From Entrophospora sp. SA101 (Eukaryota; Glomeromycota; Glomeromycetes; Entrophosporales; Entrophosporaceae), in contig CAUDNR010002224.1 of assembly GCA_958430865.1 (NCBI GenBank), positions 127,515 to 191,514 of the forward strand: a DNA stretch of 64,000 bases, in the 5' to 3' direction. The notes beneath the pieces were generated by a model that was not told where the DNA came from, searched no databases, and saw only the letters and a list, made by a program, of their open reading frames with translations. The first letter of the stretch is position 1; each line of letters starts with the position of its first letter. Below, in pieces: positions 12,601-26,100 of this stretch. The position numbers and the translations under genes were made by a program.

Positions 12601-14158
12601 AAATCATATCCTTGGTAGTACAAATGTTCACTTTGTCAGGTTTTGTTGCAGTATGCCTCATATAATAAAGATACAAACTGGGTATTTCTTAATATATGTA
12701 AATTGAATTGGTAACACGACATTTTTATCAGATATGCAGGACATCTATTTATCACTCTAAAAAGCTTATAACTCCCTATAAAAAAAAAATGAAAAGAAGT
12801 AAACCGACAGAATTAAAGCTAAGGACTAAATTTCATTTCCATTTGTTTACTTTTTTTTCTATTTTATTGGAAAAGTTTTGAGTTATAAGGCTTCAAAGTT
12901 GAAACATTTTATGTGTCATTGTAAACTTTCGGAAATGATCTTCTCTTGTGTTTTCCTAAAAGGCTGATGATCGGCTTGAAATTTCTGTGTGGTACAAAAA
13001 ATCCTTCTAATAAAAGAAATTTATTATTGACATATAGATATTCGATTTTGCGAACTGATATATTATTGTTATTTTTATTTTTTATTTATGAAAAACAATC
13101 GAGTCTAAGAAAGATTTTCAGAATATATGCTTAAAAATCAAAAAACATAATCTTGCCTTGGTGTGCTTCTAGTTTTTCTCCAAACTTCCTGACCTTTTGC
13201 GAATTCGCCAAGTTATCACTACTAGACATGCACAAATTTGACACAGTTTCCTTGTACATGTATTTACCTTTGATGGTAGTAATGGTAAATGGAGATCGAG
13301 ATGGGACAACTACTTTGTGGGAGCCCGCACAATAACTTGGCGATTATCATTCAGGGACATAAATGTTTAAGCTTGATTTGGTTATTTGAATTTAAGTATG
13401 CGCATAATATGTGCATTTTGAAATTTTCCCTAGCAAGTCCAAAAGTGGAAAAGCATGCATGCTTAATATTAATATTTTCAGGATTAAACCTGAATAACTT
13501 TTTAATTTTACAAGGGAAATTTTTTTTATCACATGTAATGCATGTAATTAATACTCCGCAGTATATTTACAAGGCGGATTATTATCAAGATAATTCTTTG
13601 TTTTCTTGAAACAATATTTAATTATCATAATTTTTTCATGTGGTAAAACGATTTTTTTTTATTTAACCTAATTCTACAAAATTATCAACACATGATGGCT
13701 AGGATGCAGTTTGTGTAACCTTTGCTAACCTTATTTTTGAATTTCGTTTTTTTTTGTTGATTCCCAGAAGTTAAAGGCGGTTTTTGTTGGAATTATGCAT
13801 GTAAAATGTTTAATTTTAATATGAATAGTTATAAATATGTATAAATGCACAAAATAGGTAAAATTATCTTTTCATATTAACCTAAACGAAGAAAGATCAA
13901 CGACCCATTCTTTTGGTAATATTAAAAATTTTTTTTGTCGAGATTTTATCATACATAATCACAATAAATCAGACAAATAAAAAAATTCTGTATAAAAATT
14001 GCTTAAAAAAATAAATTTTAAATAACTCCTACAAATTATTTATTGGGTGTTTATTTAATATATATATGTTATATATGTATTTTCTAATTAAATTATAAAA
14101 AAAATAAAATTAAAAATTTTAAAAAGTTAGAATTATTAAATTAAATAGTAGATAGAGA
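9667..14158. other. Long gene-poor region upstream of dynein
   Basis: No gene is supported. A degenerate relative of the MITE at 3134-3466 lies at about 10003-10110 (CATAAACCGATTTTCGCTTT is shared). A non-ATG acidic frame at 10621-10815 (Asn/Glu/Ser-rich) has no recognisable motif. CGCCAAGTTAT near 13207 and ATAACTTGGCG near 13332 form a small inverted pair. The last 300 bp before the dynein start are very AT-rich, with no identifiable promoter element. Confidence 0.4.
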
Positions 14159-17100
14159 ATGGAAGACGAAGCATTAGCATTAACGTCTGTTAATGAACAA
14201 AATTCAAATGGCACCGCTCCACCAGTTTTCGAACCTATACTACTGCAAGATTACCTTCACAAACTTTTACCTTTACTTTTAGGAGCTGAGGCAGATGATT
14301 TAAAAAGGACTTTATGGGATTTACCTGAAACCCTTGAAAAACTCAGAAAATTTGCAAATGACCCTCAGGTCAATGCCATATACATTATAAAAGAAAAAGA
14401 CGAAAAGAAAGATGAAGGTTATTCATTTTATTTGATTAATTCAAAATTAACCGTAAAATTCGTCCGTTTACTGATTTTTAATTACAATAATAATGATTTC
14501 GATAATATTGATAGATGATCAAGCCATATTGTCAACATCTTATTCTTATACTTTATCACAAGAAATTACTTATTATTCAAATCATGTCGCTTCCGTTGTA
14601 ATGATAAAACGTATTTCAAATTTGGATCCTACAAGGTTGATTCAAACTCAAGTACAGATCATAAATTTGCCTGGTCCTGCTTCAAGCGAATCGGGATCAG
14701 TTGCTGTAAACCCATATGAAGCGATTCATTCCTATATACATTTAGCTGTTGCTCCTTATTTCGATGCCTATGTTAATGCAAAAGGTATAAATACTGAACT
14801 TACTACTATTGGTAAGAAACATGATGATTCTAAAATGGGAATTCCAATGGCTAAAAAGAAGATCGCCGAATTGGAATTGTCTTTACTTCATCTACAACAA
14901 AATGTTGATATACCTGAAATTTTGTTAAATATTCATCCTATTGTTCAAAGAGCTGTTGAAAAGGTAGATTTCCAAATTCGATTTAAAGCTATATCCGTAT
15001 GATTTAAACCGATATTTTCAATCTTGATAATTTCAATTTTGGGGGGGTTTTTTTTTTTTTAGTGTAAACAAGAAGGAAGAAGAGTTTCTATTGATGTAAT
15101 TGACCCACAACTTTTTAAAGAATCCACTTTTCTAAATAAACTTCAAGCAGATGTAAACGGTTGGATAAAAGAAATTCAAAAAGTCACAAAATTATCACGT
15201 GATCCCACCAGTGGTACTGCCATACAAGAAATCAACTTTTGGTTAAGTATGGAAGCTGCTTTGGCTGGTGTCGATGACAAATTGAAAAGTGATCAAATTG
15301 GTATGATAATTAAAAATGTTGCATGATGATTATAATAATAATAATAATTAATTAGTTATTAATTAATCAATCAATTAAAATGTAATTATATATATATAGT
15401 ATTGACTTTGGAAATTTTAAGACAAGCAAAAAGATTTCATGCAACTGTATCTTTTATTGCCGATACTGGTTTGAAAGAAGCCACTGAAAAGGGTTATTAT
15501 TATCATTCCTTTATTTTTCTCTAAAAATATTAATCTTTTAAAAATAATTATAATAATCGTAAATGTTGACAAATTTCTTTTTATCCTTCTTTTTTTATTA
15601 TTATTGTATTAGTTCACAAGTACAATCAACTCATGAAAGATTTTCCGCTTAATGAGTTATTGTCTGCGCCTGATGTTAGTAAAGTAAAGGAAGCACTAAT
15701 GATAATTTATGGTCATTTCAATAGAAAGTTGAGATTATCGTAAGTAATTATGATTTATTATAAGTAATAATATTATTGTTAATGTCAATAATGACAAATC
15801 ATAATATCAATATTTACAAACTTTTAATCTATAATAATCAGTCCATATCCAATTAAGAAAGCTTTAGCGCTTGCTGAAGCTATTTCACGTGATTTAAATG
15901 AACAATTACTTAAAGTGCTGGGTAATAGACGATTGATGTATATGAGTTATGAAGAGTTCGAGAAAGTGATGTCTGGTGCTGAAGATGTGTTCAAGACGTG
16001 GGACGAATGTATTAAAGAATTCACCAATGTGGCTCGTGATGTGACCAGGAAAAGAACCGACAAATTCATACCAATAAAAATCATTCCTGCTCATGACAAA
16101 TTACAAGAACGTGTCGACTTTGTAAGAGGTTTTAGGAAACAACATGAACAACTGCATCAAACCATTCTAAAGGTTATGACTCAGCCAAAGAAAGTCCCAA
16201 AAAAAATTGTTGATGAAAGTGAAGAAAATGCTGCTGCTCCTCAAGAAGATAGTGATATTGATGCTTTGGAAGAAATTAGATTGGCTTATGAAAATGTTAA
16301 AGATATTGATGTGTTGGATGTTTCACTTATGGGCACTGAGATTTGGATGCATGCTGAGAATGCTTATAATGAACGTGTCTCTCGTGTTGAAAATAAAATT
16401 ATTTCAAGTTTGAGAGATAGACTTGGTACTTGTAAAAATGCAAGTGAAATGTTTAGAGTTTTCTCTAAATTTAATGCGTTATTTGTTAGACCTAAGGTAC
16501 GATTTAATATCTATATATATTTTATTAAAAAAAAAAAAAATTATAAAAATATATATAATATATATGCACACAAAAATTATTGTTGATTTAATTTAGATTC
16601 GTGGAGCTATTCAAGAATATCAAACCTTGCTTTTAGAATCTGTCAAGGATGATATTGCAAAACTTCAAGAAAAATTCACTGTGCAATATCATAATTCGCA
16701 AGCAAATCATATGGCTCAACTTCGTGATTTACCATCAATTTCTGGTGCTATGATTTGGGCTCGTCAGATTGAACGTCAATTACAAACTTATATGAAACGT
16801 GTTGAAGATGTGTTGGGTAAAGGTTGGGAATCACAAAAGGATGGTGAACAATTACAAAAGAGGAGCATAAATTTCAGAAAGAAATTAGATACCAAACCTG
16901 TAATTAATTAATCCCTTAATTTAGTAATAATAATGGTTATATTTTTTATTCCTTTTGAAAGTTTTATTAATAATCCTTTTTTTTTTTTTTTTGCCTAAAT
17001 GATATTGATTTTAGATTTTTGAAGCATGGAAAACTGATATTAGTAATCGTCGTGACTTAAACGTCAATGGTCGATTATTTGAAATTACAAAAAATAGAAC

Positions 17101-20100
17101 TCAAAACACATTACAATTAGGCGTAAATTTTGATCCACAAATAATCACTTTATTTAAAGAAGTTCGTAATCTGCTCTGGTTAGATCATCAAGTTCCACAT
17201 AATATTAGTGGTTTGGCAAAAGTTGCTAAACGTGTCTATCCATTTGCCGTCAGTCTAATGGAAACAGTGAGGACATATGCTCAAACTATACAAAAAGCCA
17301 GAGAACATCCCGAGATTATAATGTTAGTTGCTAGTTATCGTAATGATGTCCAGGCACAAATTACCAAAGGCATAAATTATGAATGGAGATATTTTGTTGA
17401 AACTTATGACCATCATTATCATCCAAATATGCACATGACTGGTTCTTTGGATTCTCCTGAAAATCAACATGTGACTTTTGTCAGAGACTTTGCAAACCAA
17501 GTCTCTATTTTTCAAGATAAAGTTGACGCTTTGATATCTAGTTATGAAGATATTTCTCGTTATATTGATGATTTAAAAACTTGTTTATACAAGAAAGCTA
17601 AACTCCAAGGAAATTTGGATAAAATTCAAAAGCTTGTAAGTTAGAATTTTAAATTTTTTGATATAATATACTAATTGAACTATATTTGTGTTAATGAATC
17701 AATCTATTGAATATAATCAGATCGATAGACTTAATCTAGAGTCATACTCAAATCTTAAATCGTGGGTTTCAGAACTTGATAAACGAATTGAAGCAGTTTT
17801 GGCGCAACGACTAGAGAAGGCAATTATTGCATGGACAAATGAATTCACGGTTGCAGGTGATGACTCCGGTAATCGTGATTCTACCTCACGTGAAGCAGTT
17901 TCTATTAGTGGTAAAGTTGTAAAACGGGCTAGGCGGCACACTTCAAAAAATGAATCTGGTATTGATGGGGAAAGGCCGTTGGCTTCAAGAAGTGCTGAAA
18001 AACCCGAACTTGAAATCTCTGTTCATGAAGTTCTTATTCTTAATCGAGTTATTTATTTGGATCCACCTGTTGAAGAAGCTAGATCCAATTGGTTCAATCA
18101 ATTGCACGAATGGCTTGGTAACTATCTGCTTAACAATTAATCAATCAATCAATCAAATCAATTATTATTATTAACTATAAAAAATGATTTTTTCTAATAA
18201 AATATATTTAATTTAGCAATTGTATGTAATTTACCAAGAATTCAAAGTTCTAGATATGAAATCTATGTACAAGTTAAAGGATCTATTTCCGAGAAAACAT
18301 ATTCTAATTTATTATCCCAAATTCCCGAAGCAACACTTAAAAAAGCCTATGAAGTAATTGAAGAGAAATTGAAAGAAATGGGTGAATATGTTAATATTTG
18401 GTTTCAATTTCAATCATTATGGGATTTGGAAGATGATTTTGTAAGCACATATCTTGGTGATGATCTTGAAAAATGGCAACAAATCCTTACTGAAATTCAA
18501 AATTCCAGATCAACTTTTGATAATGCTGAAACATCATGTTCATTTGGCCCTATAGTTGTTAAATATGAACAAGCTCAGAACAGAGTTAATGAGAAGTATG
18601 AGAGATGGCAACGTGACGTTTTGAGTAAATTTGGAAATAAACTTGGAGATGTTATGCGACAGTTCAATGCTGACATTTTACATGCTCGTACAAATCTTGA
18701 AAATCAAACAATTGATAATAATGGTACCGGTGACGCTGTCATCCTGATCACTTTTATACAAGATTTGAAACGTAAAATAGCTAAATGGGGTCAAGATGTT
18801 GAATTATTCCGTAAAGGTCAAAAAACTTTGGTCAAACAAAGATATCAGTTCCCTAGTGATTGGTTATATGCTGAACAGATCGATGGTGAATGGAGTGCCT
18901 TTAATGAAATTTTCTCAAGGAAGGATAGTGCCATACAGGAACAAATTGGTACGTGTGAATAGAATATTTTATTAACAAAAAAAAAAAATTTAAATTAAAT
19001 TATTAAATTATTTTTTAATACACAACACGTACATACAGCTGGATTACAAGAAAAAATTATTAAAGAAGATGAAATTGTTGAAGCCAAAATCAAAGAAACT
19101 GATGCAGAATGGGATAAGAATAAACCAATTCAAGGAGACATTAAACCTGATATGGCCATCAATACTCTTAAAGTATATTCAGTACGTATCAAGAATCTTA
19201 AGGAAGAATATGATAGAGTTTGTCGTGCCAAAGAAGCTCTTGATATGGCACTGTCAACTGATAGTAAACTTGATACTATTCTTGAAGAACTTGATGATCT
19301 TAAATCGGTCTGGGAAGCTTTGGCAGATATTTGGCAAAAACTTGGTGTTTTGAAAGAGAAACCATGGGCTACCACCTCACCACGTAAAATCAGACAAGAT
19401 TTGGACAAATTGCTTGCTGAAACTAAAGATTTACCAAATCGTGTCAGAACATATGCTGCGTTTGACTTTACTCAGAATGCATTAAAAGATTATATTAAAG
19501 TTAATCCTGTTCTTTCTGAACTCAAATCCGAAGCATTGCAAGATCGTCATTGGAAACAATTGTTCAAAACATTACGTATTGAAAAAAGTTATATTTTTTC
19601 TGAGATGACTATTGGCAATGTATGGGACTTTGATCTTAGGAAAAATGAACTACCTATTAAAGAAATTGTTGCTCAAGCTTCAGGTGAAATGGCTCTTGAA
19701 GAATTCTTGAAACAAGTAATCATCAATATTTTTCATTTTATTTTTTAATTAAGTTTTATGATTTTTTTTTTATAATTGATTTATTAATTTATTGTGTAAT
19801 GTGTAACAGGTTAAAGAAACATGGTCGACTTATATTTTAGAATTGGTTAATTATCAAAATAAATGTCGTTTGATCAAAGGATGGGATGATATATTTACTA
19901 AATGCGGTGAACATTTAAATTCCTTGACTGCTATGAAGGTATCACCTCACTACAAAGCATTTGAACAAGAGGCTTCAGCCTGGGAAGACAAACTGAATAA
20001 GATACATGTTTTATTTGATGTGTGGATTGATGTACAACGTCAATGGGTTTATCTTGAGGGTATTTTCAGCAATAGTGCTGATATCAAACATTTGCTACCA

Positions 20101-23100
20101 GTTGAAACTCAAAGATTTCATAGTATAGATACAGAATTTTTAACAGTAATGAAGAAAGTGTACAAGTCACCATATGTAGTTGATGTGTTGAATATTTCAA
20201 ATGTACAAAAATCATTAGAACGGTTAGCTGATCTTTTGAGCAAAATTCAAAAGGCTCTTGGAGAATACCTTGAACGTGAACGTTCCTCATTCCCTCGATT
20301 TTATTTTGTTGGTGATGAAGATTTACTTGAAATCATTGGTAATAGTAAAGATGTTCTGAGAATTCAAAAACATTTCAAGAAAATGTTTGCTGGTATTTCC
20401 AACATTTTATTAAACGAAGACAATACTATAATTACTGGTATGGCATCACGTGAAGGCGAAGAAGTTATCTTTAAACATCCAATCTCACTCAAAGAACATC
20501 CAAAAATTAATGATTGGCTTACATTGATTGAAAAAGAAATGAAAGTCTCACTTGCTGAATGGCTGACTGAATCATTTAATGAACTTGCCGTTTTTTATCT
20601 TGCCGATGATTTAGACACCCCTTTGTTTTTGAACTGGATAGAAAAATATCCTACACAATTAGTAGTTGTAGCATCACAAATTATTTGGACTCAATCAGTT
20701 GAAAAAGCTTTATCAACCATGGAACAAACAGATCGTAACGATATTGCACCATTAAACAACGCACTTAACTGTTGTCTTCGTGCATTGGATCTTTTAGCTG
20801 ACACTGTGCTTCAAGACCTACCAACCACACAACGTAAAAAATGCGAACATCTTGTTACTGAGATTGTTCATCAACGTGATTTGCTTCGTCAACTCATAAA
20901 AAGCAAAACATCATCACCAAAAGATTTTGAATGGTTGTATCAAATGAGATTCTATTTTAATTCTAGTCTGGAAGATCCTTTGGTTCGTCTTACAATCAGA
21001 ATGGCAAATGCACAATTTTACTATGGTTATGAATATCTTGGTATACCAGATCGTTTAGTACAAACACCTCTTACTGATCGCTGTTATCTCACTTTAACTC
21101 AAGCTTTGGAAGGAAGATTAGGAGGAAGTCCATTTGGACGCAAGTATCAAATTTATTATTGCTAACTTATTTAAATTATTTGTTATAATTTTTTGTTATA
21201 ACATTTTTTTTTTGTTTTTGCACACATTTATCCGCACACGCATATACTTGTATTGGAATTAATATTTGTCTCTTTATTTTTGATTATTCTACATAACAGC
21301 CGCGTAAGTACTTTTTAATGATTTACTTTTATTTTTTTAAAAATTTCAATAAATAAATATCTAATGTAATTCTAATTTTCCATCTTTTAAATTTAAATAG
21401 AGGTAAGGAATTTAAAATAAAACATTTTTATTTTTATTTTTATTTTAATAAAACAGCTAAATAACGTATTATATTTATTTTTTTTAGGAACTGGCAAGTG
21501 TTGGGGTAAAGGTACCAAATTTATTATGTATGATGGATCAGAGAAAGCAGTCGAAGAAATTGTTGTCGGTGATAAATTAATGGGCGATGATAGTACAGCC
21601 AGAAATGTTCATTCAATAACTCGTGGAATTGGACAAATGTATAAGATTATTCCCAATGAACATTCATCACCAGCTGAACCATTTACATGCAACGACGAAC
21701 ATATTTTAGTTCTTGCAATTTCCGAGAAACCAAAAATACAACATTTTATTAACAATTCAACAGAAAAAAGTCCATGTTATAAAGTTAAATGGTATTCTCA
21801 CGATCCAATTTCAAATTCCATCAAACTCAATTGCAAAACATTCACTTATCAATCAAACAATAAGATTGATGAAGAAATCAAACAAAAACAAGCTCAAACG
21901 TTCTGTTCTAAAGTTCCTGATTTGACTTGCAACAATTTCAAATGGGAAATTAGTGTTAAACAATTCTTGAGTTATAAAAAATCAATTCAAAATGTCTGTA
22001 GAATGTATAAACCATCAGAAGTTCATTTCTCGGCATTTAAAGGTCAATTCAAAAAAGTTTTAGATAATGTACTTGGTTTTGATTCAACTGATGATCAAAT
22101 CAAATCATTCTCTTGGCTTATTGGTGCTTGGATAGCTGGTGGATTTAAAAAATCGATTTTTACTAACAAGAGTGCGAAAATTGTAAAAAACCAAATGACC
22201 GAAAAATTAGAAGGGTGCGGCAAATTACTTGGATTAAGTCTTAGATTTTACAAATTTAACAAAAACAATGATGAAATAATCAAAATTGAATACAAAACTC
22301 TTAAAAATGAAAGTGATGAATACAGTCCATTACATAATAAATTTACCAACCTTTTAAGGCGATTAGAAATTTTAGATGGTAATAATGTTCCAAACTTTAT
22401 GATGATGGAGGACATAGAAACGGTTCGTCTACCACTTCTTGGTGGACTTCTTGATGCAGGCGGTTATTTTGTTGAAGGCAGAGAATATTCATTTGAACTG
22501 GAGCAAAGAAATATTGCAGAACGTGTTGCTAGAATAGCTAATCTTTCAGGTTTCCGTGTAAATAATTTCAATACAATTACCAAAATTGGAAATAAGTCAA
22601 GAAATCCTTTCGGAGAAATAAAAAGTAACAACAAGGCTAAAGCAGAATGCTTCAGTTTATTTATTACTGGTGGAAATATAAATGATATTCCAACGATTGT
22701 TAAAAATAAATCGGTACAAAATCTTGTTAATGATCCATCTGATTACACATGGAAATTTAATGTCGAAACTTTGCAACATGACGATTATTATGGATTTACT
22801 GTTGACGGAAATCGTAGAATGCTTCTTCGTGATTTAACTGTAACACACAATACTGAATCTGTGTATGTAAATTTGTTTCTAATCAATTGATTTTTGTTTT
22901 ATTAATACTATAATTGATATTTTTTAACCCTACATTTTTTTTCATTGTTTTCCAAACATATAAATAAATAGCAAAGGTAATCAATCGATCAGTCAAATAC
23001 ATTATTGTTTATTATTATTATTTAAAAAACATTAACACGTCTCTTATTGTTATTTATTATCTTAGCACTTGGTGTACAACTTGGTAGATTTGTGCTTGTA

Positions 23101-26100
23101 TTCTGTTGTGATGAGAATTTTGATTTCCAAGCTATGGGCCGTATTTTTGTTGGTCTTTGTCAAGTAGGAGCATGGGGATGTTTTGATGAGTTCAATCGTT
23201 TAGAAGAAAGAATCTTGTCAGCTGTATCACAACAAGTACAAACAATTCAACTTGGCTTGAAAGCAATTATGGATAATCCTAAGGCTGAAGTAGAAATTGT
23301 AGGAAAGAGTCTTACAGTCAATGCTAATACTGGTATGCACAAATCTTTATTAAATAAATAAATAAATAAACAAATAAACAAATAATTAAATGTGTATGTA
23401 TATTTGTATATTTATTAGGTATCTTTATTACTATGAATCCTGGATATGCTGGTAGATCCAACTTGCCTGACAACTTGAAGAAATTGTTTAGAAGTATTGC
23501 CATGACTAAACCAGATCGTGAACTTATTGCACAAGTGATGTTGTATTCTCAGGGTTTCCGTACAGCGGAAATCCTTGCATCAAAAGTCGTGCCTCTATTT
23601 AATCTTTGTGCAGAACAACTTTCACCACAAGCTCATTATGATTTTGGTCTGAGAGCATTAAAGAGTGTACTTGTTAGTGCTGGTAATATGAAACGTGAAC
23701 GTCTTCAACATTTAAGAGCAGCGATTCAAGCAGGCGAAAAAGATGATACCGAATACACAAAAATATCTGAACCAATACCTGAGCAAGAAATTATGATTCA
23801 AAGTGTTCGCGAAACTATTGTTCCTAAATTAGTTGCTGATGATATTCCATTGTTAACAAGGTAAATAAAATCAGATAATTTAATCTCAACAAATTTTTTA
23901 TTTTTTTTTTTAATAAATCAATTATAATAAACATATATAGTTTAATGACTGATGTATTCCCGGGAGTTGAATATGTGCCTGTTGATCTTGAAAAACTTAC
24001 GGAGGAAATCAAAAAAGTTTGTAAAGAGAAAAGACTTTTTGATGGTGAAATGTGGATGGAAAAAACTCTTCAACTTTATCAAATTCAAAATATTCATCAC
24101 GGTTTAATGATGGTAGGTCCATCTGGATCTGGAAAAACAATGGCCTGGAAGGTATTATTAGAAGCATTGGAAAGAGTGCAAGGTGTTGAGGGTGTGCCAT
24201 ATGTTATCGATCCTAAAGCAGTATCCAAAGATGATCTTTACGGTACTTTGGATCCTACAACTCGTGAATGGACTGATGGTCTTTTCACTCATATTTTAAG
24301 AAAAATTATTGATAATGTACGTGGTGAAAGTGCAAAAAGGCATTGGATTATTTTTGATGGTGATGTTGATCCTGAATGGGTAGAAAATTTAAATAGGTAA
24401 AAAGATTTGAAAATGAAATTAATTGTATATTATTTTATCAAGTAGAAAACTAATAATGATTTTTTTTGATTTGCAGTGTGTTGGATGACAATAGGTTATT
24501 GACATTACCTAACGGTGAACGATTGGGTTTACCACATAATGTAAGAATTATGTTTGAAGTAGAGAATTTGAAATATGCAACATTGGCTACTGTCAGTCGC
24601 TGTGGTATGGTCTGGTTTAGTGAAGAAGTAGTGACATTGGAGTTGCTCTATAATAATTATTTGGAAACACTTAGAAGCGTTTCATTAGATGAAAATGAAG
24701 AGGAGGATAGTGTAGCTAATGCACATAGAAATGAATCTGAAGAAGAAAGCTCACCACACATGAACACACAACGTGCCATTGCAACAATACTTTCTAAACA
24801 TATGACTGATAATGGTTTAGTTACAAAAGCTCTTGAGCATGCAGAAAAATTGGCTCATATTATGGATTTCACAAAAGCGAGAGTCTTGAGCACTTTGTTT
24901 TCATTATTGAATAAAACAGTAAGGAATGTTATTGAATACAATGTACAACACCCTGATTTCCCAATGGGAGCTGAACATATGGAAGGTTACGTTACAAAAA
25001 GATTAGTGCTTGGTGTAATTTGGAGTTTCTCTGGTGATGCTAAACTTGATTTACGTGCAAATCTCGGTGATTATATTCGTGGAATTACAACAGTTGATTT
25101 ACCACCTGCCCAACCGGGTTCTTCTATTATTGATTATGACGTACAAATTAACAATGGTGAATGGGTATCATGGGCTGGAAAAGTTCCTACTATTGAAATC
25201 GAGACTCATAAAGTTTCATCAGCTGATATAGTTATTCCAACAGTTGACACGGTACGTCACGAAGAAGTTTTGTATTCATGGCTTTCAGAACACAAACCTC
25301 TGTTACTATGTGGTCCACCAGGTTCAGGAAAAACCATGACTCTTTTCAGTGCTCTTAGAAAATTACCTGACATGGAAGTAGTAGGTCTTAATTTCTCAAG
25401 CGCCACCACACCCGAATTGGTTCTTAAAACTTTTGAACAATATTGTGAATATAAAAAGACTCCAAATGGTATTATATTGGCTCCAGTAGCAATTGGTCGT
25501 TGGATTGTAGTATTTTGTGATGAAATCAATTTGCCTGCAACTGATAATTATGGTACACAACGTGTTATTTCATTCTTGAGACAATTATTTGAATATGGTG
25601 GTTACTGGAGAGCTTCTGACAAGTCTTGGGTTAAACTTGAAAGAATTCAATTTGTTGGTGCTTGTAATCCTCCCACTGATCCTGGTCGAGTACCTTTAAC
25701 TCATAGATTCCTTCGTCATTCTCCATTGGTTATGGTTGATTATCCTGGACAAATATCCCTCAACCAAATTTACGGAACTTTTTCGCGTGCTATGTTAAAA
25801 GTTGTTCCAGCACTCCGTGCATACGCAGAAAATCTTACAGCAGCAATGGTAGACTTTTTCTTGATGTCCCAAAAAAGATTTACACCAGACATTCAAGCAC
25901 ATTATATTTATTCGCCTCGTGAGTTGACCAGATGGATGAGAGGTATTTATGAAGCTATTAAACCTATGGAAACCCTTACTGTTGAAGGATTGATTAGAAT
26001 TTGGGCACATGAAGCTCTTCGTCTATTCCAAGATCGTCTTGTTGGAGAAGATGAAAGAAAATGGACAGATGATAACATTGATGCAATTGCCATGAAACAT

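Noticed and set aside
14418..14514. Exon 1 continuing to the stop at 14518, or an alternative donor at 14453
   Set aside because: The donor at 14453 gives a phase that does not fit the AG before ATGATCAAG. The donor at 14418 keeps frame into the next exon, though its GTTATT sequence is weak.
21304..21487. A zero-length recursive splice site at ATAGAG|GTAAGG instead of a 2-nt exon
   Set aside because: Joining without the AG dinucleotide gives CCC GCG AAC TGG and breaks the frame and the P-loop. Including AG restores CCC GCA GGA ACT.
21488..22862. The insert as a spliced intron with an internal ORF
   Set aside because: It starts TGTTGG and ends CACAAT, without GT-AG borders, and stays open throughout with intein splicing residues at both ends.
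21526..22890. The 454-codon frame as a free-standing endonuclease gene
   Set aside because: It continues in frame from dynein P-loop codons upstream of the ATG and returns to dynein TESV at its end. It is an intein inside the dynein exon, not an independent gene.
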